DNA of 13,366 nt from the NCBI GenBank assembly GCA_905236255.1, contig CAJOPK010000111.1:1-13366 (forward strand). Reading direction: 5' to 3'. The position numbers were made by a program, and so were the translations under genes. This DNA is from an uncultured Selenomonadaceae bacterium (GTDB lineage Bacteria > Bacillota > Negativicutes > Selenomonadales > Selenomonadaceae). Positions 6,591 to 13,177 of the stretch are shown here, piece after piece. The notes beneath the pieces are model-generated. The model searched no databases. It saw nothing but the letters and a program-made list of their open reading frames with translations, and was not told the DNA's origin. Within the stretch, counting starts at the first letter, position 1, and every line of letters starts with the position of its first letter.

Positions 6591-7874
6591 ATGAAAAATT
6601 TAATCAATCGAAGAAATTTCATAAAGGCGGGCGCGGGAATTTTCCTTACAGGCGCCGGATTTTTTGCCGGTTGCGGCAGGGTTGATTCGGAAAACGATTC
6701 GGAAATTGACGGCGACTTGGAAGCAAAGTATTTGCGGCAAATTGTTTCCGCCGATTCGTCAAATTCACGAACTTTGATGTGGCAGGTCGATTCCGTCTCC
6801 GAAAATCCGGCTGTCGAGGTCAAAATCAAAAATTCGCATGAAGTTTTAAAAATCACTCCGGAAAATTCTACCTTCACCGACGACGGCGCGGAAAATATTC
6901 AGTACACCGCCCGGATTGAAAACCTGATTCCCGGCACGGAATATGAATATCGAATTGTTGACGGCAAAAACGCAACGGATTTTCATGCGTTGAAAACTTC
7001 TTCCGGCGAAAAATTCAAGGCAATAATTTTTCCGGATTCTCAATGCGCCGATTACAACGTCTGGGGAGAAGTTGCGCGAACGGCATTTGAAAAAAATCCG
7101 GACGCGGAATTTTTCCTGAATTTGGGTGATATTGTCGATAACGGCGAAGATAAAAATCAATGGCAGGCTTGGCTTGACAAAGTTGCCGGAAATATTTCGG
7201 AAATTCCTTTCGCGCCGGTCATCGGGAATCACGAAACATATACGCGGGATTGGAAGGTCAGACTTCCCGCAGCTTATTTGAATTATTTTGCCGTTCCGGA
7301 AAACGGCAGCGAAAATTTTTCCCGGCATTATTACTCTTTCGATTTCGGCGCGGTACATTTTGCTGTTTTGGACAGTCAGTGGGACGAAATTGAAAAATTT
7401 AAGCCCGGCATTGTCGAAGAACAAAAAAAATGGCTCCGTTCCGATTTTGAAAAGTCCCGGAAAAATTGGAAGATTGTTTTCATACACAAGGACGTTTTGC
7501 AATACCGAATCAACGGTCGCCCGGAAAGAAAAGAAGGTTTTTCGGATGTCGGAGAAATTTTTATGCCGGAATTTGAAAAAATCGGCGCGGATATTGTCTT
7601 TACCGGTCATTTGCACACTTACCGGAACAGGGGAAGATTGAAAAATTTTCGCCCGGACGAATCCGGCCCGGTTTACATTCTCACCGGACTTTCCGGAGAT
7701 GTTCGCTATCCGGGCTTGTGGGTTGATCACAAACTTGATAAAATTACCGCCCCCCAACCGGAAACCGACAATTATCTGACTTTGGAGGCGGACGAAAAAA
7801 TTTTAACCGTCAAATGTTTTCTGCCGGACGGCAAAAAGATTGACGAAATTATTCTGAACAAGGAGAAAGTTTGA
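6591..7874 (+). CDS. Tat-exported lipoprotein metallophosphoesterase, purple acid phosphatase-like
   Basis: A 427-residue predicted surface lipoprotein. The N-terminus has a twin-arginine motif NRRNFIK (6-12), a hydrophobic stretch, and a lipobox FAGC ending in C28, so it is probably folded in the cytoplasm, exported by Tat and lipid-anchored. Residues about 45-135 look like the fibronectin-like N-terminal domain of purple acid phosphatases (TLMWQVDS, IENLIPGTEYEYRIVDG). The calcineurin-like domain follows, with metal-ligand motifs FPDSQ (D149), LGDIVD (D180), GNHE (212-215), FIHKD (H299) and GHLHTYR (339-345). It likely hydrolyses phosphomonoesters or diesters; substrate unknown. The ATG at 6591 has GGAG 5 nt upstream; in-frame starts at 6543 and 6552 lack such a site and would bury the Tat signal. 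Its stop overlaps the pth start by one base. Confidence 0.87.
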   Translation: MKNLINRRNFIKAGAGIFLTGAGFFAGCGRVDSENDSEIDGDLEAKYLRQIVSADSSNSRTLMWQVDSVSENPAVEVKIKNSHEVLKITPENSTFTDDGAENIQYTARIENLIPGTEYEYRIVDGKNATDFHALKTSSGEKFKAIIFPDSQCADYNVWGEVARTAFEKNPDAEFFLNLGDIVDNGEDKNQWQAWLDKVAGNISEIPFAPVIGNHETYTRDWKVRLPAAYLNYFAVPENGSENFSRHYYSFDFGAVHFAVLDSQWDEIEKFKPGIVEEQKKWLRSDFEKSRKNWKIVFIHKDVLQYRINGRPERKEGFSDVGEIFMPEFEKIGADIVFTGHLHTYRNRGRLKNFRPDESGPVYILTGLSGDVRYPGLWVDHKLDKITAPQPETDNYLTLEADEKILTVKCFLPDGKKIDEIILNKEKV

Positions 7875-8476
7875 TGAAAATTTTTGCGGGACTCGGAAAT
7901 CCCGGCGCGGAATATTCTTCGACAAGACACAACGTCGGTTTTATGCTTGCCGACAAAGTTGCCGAAAAAATAGGCGCATCCGATTGGCGCGAAAAATTCA
8001 ACGCGCTTGTTGCGGAAGGTTTTTTTGAAGGCGAAAAAATTTTTGTCGTCAAGCCGCTGACTTTTATGAATTTGAGCGGCGAGGCGGTCGGCGCAATTTT
8101 CAATTTTTACAAAGCCGATGTTTCCGATCTGATTGTCGCCCATGACGATATGGATTTGCCCGTCGGAATGATAAGGTTGCGCCCGAAAGGCAGCGGCGGC
8201 GGTCATCACGGAGTCGAATCGATAATTCAACATTTGGGCGGCGCGCAAAATTTTCCGCGCATAAGAATCGGAATCGGTCACCCGACGAAAAATCGCTCCG
8301 TAAATTCGCACGTTTTGAGTCCGTTTAATCCGGAAGAGGCGGAAAAAATTTCGGCCGCACTCGAAACCCTCGTACCCGCGACATTGTGCATTTTCGGTGA
8401 GGGAACAGACTGCGCGATGAACAAATACAATCCGAAAAAAGCAAAGAAAATTCCCGCGCCGGAACTCGAACAATAA
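7874..8476 (+). CDS. pth: Peptidyl-tRNA hydrolase
   Basis: This enzyme cleaves the ester bond of peptidyl-tRNAs dropped from ribosomes, recycling tRNA. The 200 residues fit the bacterial Pth family. Conserved catalytic and binding residues are N9 (GLGNPG), the catalytic H19 (TRHNVGF), N66 (TFMNLSG) and D91 (AHDDMD), plus RIRIGIGHP at 129-137. One deviation: the family motif GGHNG reads GGHHG (109-113), so the position of E. coli N114 is H112. The ATG at 7874 has AGGAGA 7 nt upstream and forms a TGATG junction with the phosphoesterase stop; an in-frame TTG one codon earlier is less likely. It is the last gene of the asd transcript and is followed by a strong terminator. Confidence 0.95.
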   Translation: MKIFAGLGNPGAEYSSTRHNVGFMLADKVAEKIGASDWREKFNALVAEGFFEGEKIFVVKPLTFMNLSGEAVGAIFNFYKADVSDLIVAHDDMDLPVGMIRLRPKGSGGGHHGVESIIQHLGGAQNFPRIRIGIGHPTKNRSVNSHVLSPFNPEEAEKISAALETLVPATLCIFGEGTDCAMNKYNPKKAKKIPAPELEQ

Positions 8477-8486
8477 GCAAAAAAAA

Positions 8487-8517
8487 AACTTCGTGTGAGC
8501 AGCACGAAGTTCTTTTT
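8487..8517 (+). terminator. Rho-independent terminator of the asd-pth operon
   Basis: Perfect 9-bp stem AACTTCGTG / CACGAAGTT with a 7-base loop TGAGCAG, followed after one C by five T. It begins 10 bp after the pth stop. The A-run on its left side would let it also act on minus-strand transcription. Confidence 0.92.
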
Positions 8518-8549
8518 CAAGCGTATGTGTATTATTTTTTAGGAGAGCT

Positions 8550-8578
8550 TTTACGAAAGCCTGAACGAAATATACCAT
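8550..8578 (+). promoter_or_regulatory. Possible dnaA promoter
   Basis: TTTACG (8550-8555) and TACCAT (8573-8578) are spaced by 17 bp, each with 4 of 6 consensus matches. The predicted transcription start near 8585 falls inside the palindrome at 8582-8596. A promoter is expected here because a strong terminator lies just upstream, but the boxes are weak. Confidence 0.4.
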
Positions 8579-8581
8579 AAC

Positions 8582-8596
8582 TGATAAACATTATCA
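8582..8596. promoter_or_regulatory. Fur-box-like palindrome in the dnaA leader
   Basis: TGATAAACATTATCA is an inverted repeat (TGATAA, 3-base centre, TTATCA). It differs at one position from the 7-1-7 Fur box TGATAATNATTATCA known from Bacillus. It also consists of two opposed TTATCA half-sites, which resemble the first part of a DnaA box (TTATCCACA); 8591-8599 matches that box at 7 of 9 positions. It lies about 35 bp before the dnaA start codon and overlaps the predicted transcription start, a position suited to repression. Confidence 0.5.
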
Positions 8597-8630
8597 ATAC
8601 TTTTTTAAAAAATTTTTTCCGGAGTGTGTC

Positions 8631-10106
8631 ATGCAGTCAACTCAACTCAAAAATCTTTGGAAACAGGTCACCGCCGAAGCGCGAAATTTTCTTTCGGAAG
8701 GTGCCTGCACAAAATGGATTGATCCTTTAAAACCTTTGTCACTCGAAAAAAATATACTTACTCTTGCCGTTTCGGACGATCTTCAAAAGCAGTGGGTTGA
8801 AGAAAGATATTTGTCGAAATTGGAAGAAGTCGTTTTCGATTTGTCCGGAGAACATTTGAGCATTTCCTTAAAACTTGTTAAAAGAAAATCGCGCCCGATT
8901 CCCGAAAACAAATTTCAGACGACGCTTTCAATTCAGGAAACTTCCGAGAATCCGGAAGTTCTCAAATTTTCCGGCGAAGAAAACAAAATTCCCGCAGGTC
9001 AGGTTGCGCCGTTTGACGATTCGTCACTCAATCGCCGATACACTTTTGAAAATTTTGTTATCGGAAAATGTAATGAATTTGCCCATGCCGCCGCCCTTGC
9101 GATATGTAAATCTCCCGGCAGCAATTACAATCCGTTTTTCATTTACGGCGGTGTCGGTCTGGGAAAAACTCATTTGATGCACGCGATAGGCAACAGAATT
9201 TTGAGGACAATGCCGACAAAGCGGGTGGTTTACGTTACAAGCGAACAATTCACGAATGATTTGATAAATGCCATTCGCGAGCATAAACTTGGCGGATTTA
9301 AAAACAAATACCGGAAGGCGGACGTACTTTTGATTGACGATATTCAATTTATTTCCGGAAAAGATTCGACGCAGGAAGAATTTTTTCATACATTTAACGA
9401 ATTGCACAATGCCGACAAACAGATAATACTTTCGGCGGATCGTACTCCGCAGGATATTACCGGGCTTGAGGAGCGTTTGAAATCCCGGTTTGCTTGGGGA
9501 CTTTGTACCGATATGCAAAAGCCGGACTTGGAAACCAGAATTGCAATTTTGCAGAAAAAGGCAACTCTTGATCGCGTTGATGTTCCGCCGAATGTAATTT
9601 CGGAAATTGCCCGGCGCGTCAATTCAAATGTCAGAGATCTTGAAGGCGCATTTACCCGGATAATTGCCGGAGCCTCACTCATGAATAAATCTTATGCGTC
9701 AATGCTTCACGAATTTTCTCCGAAAAATGAAGAACAAAATTCATTGCCGGAAGATAAAATGCAGGTCAATCCGGAAGGGGAAGAATTTGAAGGCGAAGAA
9801 CTTTTCCCTACTTTGAGCGACGAACTTTCTTTAAAGCAAATTGTCCGGACGGTTGCCGATTATTTTTCTTTCAAGCCGGAATTGATTTTGAGCAACAACC
9901 GCGCCTTGAAAGTTGTCCGCCCCCGACAAATTGCCATGTTTCTTTGCCGGACTCTTACCACAAATTCATGGTCGGTAATTGCAAATTTTTTCGGCAAGCA
10001 TGATCATGCGACGGTTATGCGGGCTTATCACAAAATCAAAGGGGAATTGGCAACCAATCCTCAACTTGTCGAACTTCTGAAAAATATGTTCCCGAAAAAT
10101 TTTTAA
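8631..10106 (+). CDS. dnaA: Chromosomal replication initiator protein DnaA
   Basis: DnaA binds oriC and, in the ATP form, opens it for replication. All four domains are present in 491 residues: domain I (about 1-85), a linker, the AAA+ domain (about 135-345) and DNA-binding domain IV (about 398-491). Walker A is GGVGLGKT (173-180), Walker B LLIDD (233-237), sensor I SADR (268-271), box VII arginine R286 in LKSRF, and sensor II R335 in NVRDLEGA. Domain IV keeps RPRQIAMFLCR (430-440), but the signature usually written GGRDHTTV reads GKHDHATV (455-462). The join between AAA+ and domain IV (361-398) is longer than usual and strongly acidic. The ATG has GGAG 6 nt upstream. Unusually, pth precedes it and the rpsA-ispH pair converges on it; dnaN, recF and gyrB are not next to it. 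Confidence 0.97.
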   Translation: MQSTQLKNLWKQVTAEARNFLSEGACTKWIDPLKPLSLEKNILTLAVSDDLQKQWVEERYLSKLEEVVFDLSGEHLSISLKLVKRKSRPIPENKFQTTLSIQETSENPEVLKFSGEENKIPAGQVAPFDDSSLNRRYTFENFVIGKCNEFAHAAALAICKSPGSNYNPFFIYGGVGLGKTHLMHAIGNRILRTMPTKRVVYVTSEQFTNDLINAIREHKLGGFKNKYRKADVLLIDDIQFISGKDSTQEEFFHTFNELHNADKQIILSADRTPQDITGLEERLKSRFAWGLCTDMQKPDLETRIAILQKKATLDRVDVPPNVISEIARRVNSNVRDLEGAFTRIIAGASLMNKSYASMLHEFSPKNEEQNSLPEDKMQVNPEGEEFEGEELFPTLSDELSLKQIVRTVADYFSFKPELILSNNRALKVVRPRQIAMFLCRTLTTNSWSVIANFFGKHDHATVMRAYHKIKGELATNPQLVELLKNMFPKNF

Positions 10107-10160
10107 AAATTCGCTTGAATTTGAGGATTCTTTCCCTTAATGACTTACTGCGGCGTAATC

Positions 10161-10202
10161 AAAAATCCCGCCCGACTTTTAAAGTCGATACGGGATTTTT
10201 TT
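10161..10202. terminator. Bidirectional terminator between dnaA and rpsA
   Basis: AAAAATCCCG and CGGGATTTTT form a perfect 10-bp outer stem, and GACTT/AAGTC forms an inner stem around TTA. T-runs follow on both strands, so it can end dnaA (plus) and rpsA (minus). It lies 54 bp after the dnaA stop and 18 bp after the rpsA stop. Confidence 0.92.
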
Positions 10203-10220
10203 ATTTCGTTCAAGAAATAA

Positions 10221-11372
10221 TTATTCTTCGGTATTTTCCGCAGTTTCTTCCGCCGGTGCCGATTCCTCACGGTTTCTTCTGTAATTTTCCGTTTCGGCAT
10301 CGCGACGCGCACGATTGACGGAAAGCGAAATGCGTTTGCGTTTCGTATCTATGCGCATGACTTTAACTTTTACTTCGTCACCGGTATGAACGGCTTCGTC
10401 CGCACGTTCAATACGTCTGTCGCAAAGTTCGCCCATCGGAATAAGACCGTCAAAACCGGGTTCAATCTCCATGAATGCGCCGAAATCGGTAAGTTTGATG
10501 ATCTTGCCTTCGATATAATCGCCTTCATGATATTTTTCGGCTTTGTCGAGCCACGGATCGCGTTGAGTGTCTTTTATCGAAAGAGAAATTCTCTTTGATT
10601 CCGGATCCACGTTTTTGACGAAAACTTCAACTTCGTCACCGACCTGAAGAACATCGGACGGCTGTTTTACGCGTTCCCAAGACAAGTCCGAAATATGCGC
10701 AAGTCCGTCAACCCCGCCGATGTCGATAAATGCACCGTAATCGACGAGACGTTTTACAACGCCCTTGACGATACGGCCCGCTTCCAAAGTGGAGAAAATC
10801 TCCTGCTGTTTCTCATCACGTTCTTTTTCCAAAATCCGGCGACGCGAAAGGACGAGACGCTGTTTGTGACTGTCGATCTCAATCGGCAGTGCCGTAACGG
10901 TCTGATTAACGTAGACACCGAGATCTTTTACAAAGTGCAATTCCATTTGCGACGCGGGAATAAATCCGCGCAACCCGTTGACGACCGCAACAAGACCGCC
11001 TTTGACGACTTGCGTAATTTGAGCTTCGACGGTTTCGCCGCGCTCTTTGATCGCTTTCATGTCCTCCCAAACGACCTGTCTGTCGGCTTTTACTTTTGAA
11101 AGTACTCCGCCGTTTTCGCCGCCGATCGACTGAATGTAAACATTGATTTTGTCACCGGGTTTGACAACATCTTTTGCAGATTCCGGTTCGGGATAAGCCA
11201 ACTCTCTTTTCGGAACGGGAATTTCCTGTTTGTAACCGATGTCAACATAGGCCTCGTCACGATCAACTTTGATGACTTCGCCTTCGACGACATCACCGGG
11301 TTTGAACTCTTTAAAGTCCGATTCCTCAAGCAGAGTCCCCATGTCCTCCACGTTTTTCATATCCTCTGACAC
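10221..11372 (-). CDS. rpsA: Small-subunit ribosomal protein S1 (four S1 domains)
   Basis: S1 binds mRNA and helps 30S initiation. This 383-residue form has four S1/OB domains at about 24-95, 110-178, 196-268 and 283-353, as in Bacillota rather than the six of E. coli. Typical stretches are GDVVEGEVIKVDRDEAYVDIG, GLRGFIPASQ, VDYGAFIDIGGVDGLAHISDLSW and TDFGAFMEIEPGFDGLIP. It ends in a low-complexity, Glu-rich tail (about 355-383). The start is a GTG at 11372 with GGGAGG about 10 nt upstream, located inside the ispH coding region; an ATG four codons later is the alternative. The start overlaps the end of ispH by 16 bp in another frame, so translation is likely coupled. Many Clostridia have IspH and S1 as one fused protein. 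Confidence 0.94.
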   Translation of the reverse strand: MSEDMKNVEDMGTLLEESDFKEFKPGDVVEGEVIKVDRDEAYVDIGYKQEIPVPKRELAYPEPESAKDVVKPGDKINVYIQSIGGENGGVLSKVKADRQVVWEDMKAIKERGETVEAQITQVVKGGLVAVVNGLRGFIPASQMELHFVKDLGVYVNQTVTALPIEIDSHKQRLVLSRRRILEKERDEKQQEIFSTLEAGRIVKGVVKRLVDYGAFIDIGGVDGLAHISDLSWERVKQPSDVLQVGDEVEVFVKNVDPESKRISLSIKDTQRDPWLDKAEKYHEGDYIEGKIIKLTDFGAFMEIEPGFDGLIPMGELCDRRIERADEAVHTGDEVKVKVMRIDTKRKRISLSVNRARRDAETENYRRNREESAPAEETAENTEE

Positions 11373-12178
11373 TTCTCGTATACCTCCCTGATAATCCGGT
11401 CCGGCGTTGAGGCTCCGGCCGTGATACCAATTTTTTTGTATTGGATTAATTGACCGGGAGAAAGCTCTTCCGCAGTTTCAATGTGAAAAGTCCGGCATTT
11501 TTCTTTACAGAGCTCGGCAAGTCGCGTCGTGTTGGCACTGTTTCTGCCGCCCACGACAATCATCGCGTCCACTTCTTCGGCAAGTTTTAAAGCCGCCGTC
11601 TGTCTTTGATCCGTAGCCGTGCAAATCGTTCGCAAAATGCGAACGTCAGACGACTTGTCCAAAAGTTTTGAAACAAGCAACTTAAAACGCTCTCCCGAAA
11701 CGGTAGTCTGCGATACAATCCCGAGTTTCGGACAAGGTTTAAATTTTTCGGCATCTTCTTCGGTTTCGACAACCGTAGCTTTTCGACCCGTCCATTCAAA
11801 AATGCTTTTCACTTCCGGATGATTTTTTTCGCCGATTATGACGGTCTTGTAACCGTTCTCCGACAATTCTTTCGCCGAAAGTTGCGCCTTTTTGACATGA
11901 GGACATGTCGCGTCGACAATCTTTAAACCTTTTGCTCCGGCTTCCTCGTAGATTTGCGGCCCGACCCCGTGCGAACGAATTATTATTGTGCCTTCATTCA
12001 TTTCGGACAGATCTTCGATGGTGCCGACGCCTTCGCGCCTCAACTTTTCGACGACCTGCGGATTGTGAATTATCGGCCCGAGTGTACAACTCTTTCCGTC
12101 CGCATTTTCTTCGGCGATCTTTATCGCCCGCTTGACTCCGTAACAAAATCCCAGATACTCCGCAAGAACTGCTTCCAT
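11357..12178 (-). CDS. ispH: 4-hydroxy-3-methylbut-2-enyl diphosphate reductase
   Basis: The last enzyme of the MEP pathway: an iron-sulphur protein converting HMBPP to IPP and DMAPP, the isoprenoid precursors. The three cluster cysteines are C12 (LGFCYGV), C92 (ATCPHV) and C186 (TICTATDQRQ). Substrate-binding residues include H38 (IHNP), H70 (RSHGV), H120 and E122 (GEKNHPE), T159/T160, the SAN stretch (214-216) and AGASTP (254-259). At 273 residues it is slightly short but complete. I chose the ATG at 12178, which has GGAGGA 4 nt upstream; an in-frame TTG at 12214 would add 12 residues with no match to the family start. It is the first gene of a two-gene operon with rpsA and has a clear promoter. 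Confidence 0.95.
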   Translation of the reverse strand: MEAVLAEYLGFCYGVKRAIKIAEENADGKSCTLGPIIHNPQVVEKLRREGVGTIEDLSEMNEGTIIIRSHGVGPQIYEEAGAKGLKIVDATCPHVKKAQLSAKELSENGYKTVIIGEKNHPEVKSIFEWTGRKATVVETEEDAEKFKPCPKLGIVSQTTVSGERFKLLVSKLLDKSSDVRILRTICTATDQRQTAALKLAEEVDAMIVVGGRNSANTTRLAELCKEKCRTFHIETAEELSPGQLIQYKKIGITAGASTPDRIIREVYEKCQRI

Positions 12179-12244
12179 TGATTCCTCCGTTTCGTCAATC
12201 GTCGCAAGCGGCAAATTAACCCCAACCCGATTGCAACTTTCGGG

Positions 12245-12273
12245 ATTTTAACATAATTGTTAAGACCGGGCAA
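12245..12273 (-). promoter_or_regulatory. Promoter of the ispH-rpsA operon
   Basis: On the minus strand TTGCCC (12268-12273) is followed after 17 bp by TAAAAT (12245-12250). The predicted leader to the ispH ATG is about 60 nt. Confidence 0.7.
12248..12263. promoter_or_regulatory. Operator-like dyad inside the ispH promoter
   Basis: TTAACATAATTGTTAA is an inverted repeat with 6-base arms (TTAACA/TGTTAA) and a 4-base centre. It overlaps the -10 box and fills most of the spacer, so a bound protein would block RNA polymerase. The regulator is not recognised; the arms are inverted relative to the Rex consensus. Confidence 0.4.
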
Positions 12274-12342
12274 TACTCAAAACAAAAATTTTTTGAAAAT
12301 TGTAAAATCCGGAACAGAGAAAATCCCTTTTCGGAACGCCTT

Positions 12343-12365
12343 CCCGTGAACTTTCACATTGACTT
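12343..12365 (+). repeat. Left copy of a 23-bp inverted repeat flanking the DUF4405 gene
   Basis: It begins CCCGTGAACTTTCAC and matches the complementary strand of 13155-13177 at 22 of 23 positions. It abuts the DUF4405 stop codon directly. Inside it GTGAA-CT-TTCAC is a perfect dyad, and TTGACT (12359-12364) copies the -35 box of the right repeat, but no good -10 box follows here (best CAAAAT at 16 bp). Weaker similarity extends about 15 bp further inward. Confidence 0.8.
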
Positions 12366-13019
12366 TCAAAAAAATTTTTTCAAAATCAAAATCGTTATCA
12401 GGGCATAAATTGCGATACCGCAAAAAATTATTCCTACAAATCCCGCAAAAGGCAGGTCCAGTGCCGGTGTTCCGAAAACATGATACATCAAAATCCTGTC
12501 GCCGACCCGGTTCAGGAAAGAGCCGTAAATTCCCGCTCCAAAAACAATTATCGCCAAAAATCCGGCGGCAATTTCAAACTTTAAATCCGTTTCGTCAATT
12601 CCGAAAAAATTTGTAAATCTCCGCAAAAGATTTTTGAAATGCAAGCCGATATGTATTCCCAAAAAAATCATCGTCAAATAAGGCAGGGCAACATGATATT
12701 GATGAATCGTTATGTTGCGCCGAAATTCAAAAGGGATAAAGTCCGGGAAGAGAAAATTTGAAAGACAAATCCCGGTTATCGTGACAATCGTGAAAAGGAT
12801 TATCAGCGAAAAATTTGTAATCGTCCGCAAAACCCGGACAAAATTATATTTTCCCGCAATCAATCCTTTAAACCATGCGCGATTGAAATACAAATGTAAA
12901 ATTCCCGCCGCAAAGATTGCAATTCCGAGAACTTCATGCAAAATTTTCGGCAGGAAATAAAAACTCATCAAGAGCAAAAAAAATATCAAAAGCGTTCCGT
13001 CCAAAATCAATCTTTTCAT
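12366..13019 (-). CDS. DUF4405 cytochrome b-like integral membrane protein
   Basis: A 217-residue membrane protein with about six helices (roughly 5-24, 27-45, 70-90, 106-128, 150-169, 192-213). Histidines lie at membrane positions: H28 (ILHEVLG), H42 (ILHLYFNRAWFKGL), H106 and H109 (HQYHV), H123 and H127 (GIHIGLHFKN), and H180. This pattern, with the LHEVLGI...HLYFN and HIGLHF segments, fits the DUF4405 family, thought to bind haem like cytochrome b561 or formate dehydrogenase gamma subunits. An electron-transfer role is inferred, not shown. I chose ATG 13019; a TTG two codons earlier is possible, and the ribosome binding site is weak (GGGTAA). A near-consensus promoter precedes it, leaving a leader of about 107 nt. 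No redox partner gene is adjacent and no terminator is visible after it. Confidence 0.82.
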   Translation of the reverse strand: MKRLILDGTLLIFFLLLMSFYFLPKILHEVLGIAIFAAGILHLYFNRAWFKGLIAGKYNFVRVLRTITNFSLIILFTIVTITGICLSNFLFPDFIPFEFRRNITIHQYHVALPYLTMIFLGIHIGLHFKNLLRRFTNFFGIDETDLKFEIAAGFLAIIVFGAGIYGSFLNRVGDRILMYHVFGTPALDLPFAGFVGIIFCGIAIYALITILILKKFF

Positions 13020-13132
13020 TTTCAAATTACCCGATTCAGACTTGTTTGCGGTATCAAAATCTTTGTTTAAAACCCGTTTAAATGCGTCCGCTTTTTTAGC
13101 CCGTCCGGTTCAAAAAAGCAAAAACTTTGATG

Positions 13133-13161
13133 ATTATAGGAAAATTCTTTTGGCAAGTCAA
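13133..13161 (-). promoter_or_regulatory. Promoter of the DUF4405 gene with upstream dyad
   Basis: On the minus strand TTGACT (13156-13161), 17 bp, TATAAT (13133-13138). The -35 box lies within the right repeat. The imperfect dyad GTGAA-CT-TTTAC (13163-13174) ends one base before it and is centred near -42 from the predicted start, the usual position of an activator touching RNA polymerase. Confidence 0.75.
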
Positions 13162-13177
13162 TGTAAAAGTTCACGGG
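13155..13177 (-). repeat. Right copy of the 23-bp inverted repeat
   Basis: Inverted relative to 12343-12365, with a single C/T difference in 23 bp. It contains the -35 box and the dyad of the DUF4405 promoter. The two copies enclose an 835-bp unit that holds only this gene and its promoter; no transposase and no clear target-site duplication are visible. Confidence 0.8.

Noticed and set aside
10115..10318. Plus-strand frame downstream of dnaA
   Set aside because: It runs through the bidirectional terminator and antisense to rpsA, with no family resemblance.
12226..12244. CCCGA/TCGGG hairpin in front of ispH as a regulatory RNA
   Set aside because: It overlaps the predicted transcription start, so much of it would not be transcribed; the stem is only 5 bp.
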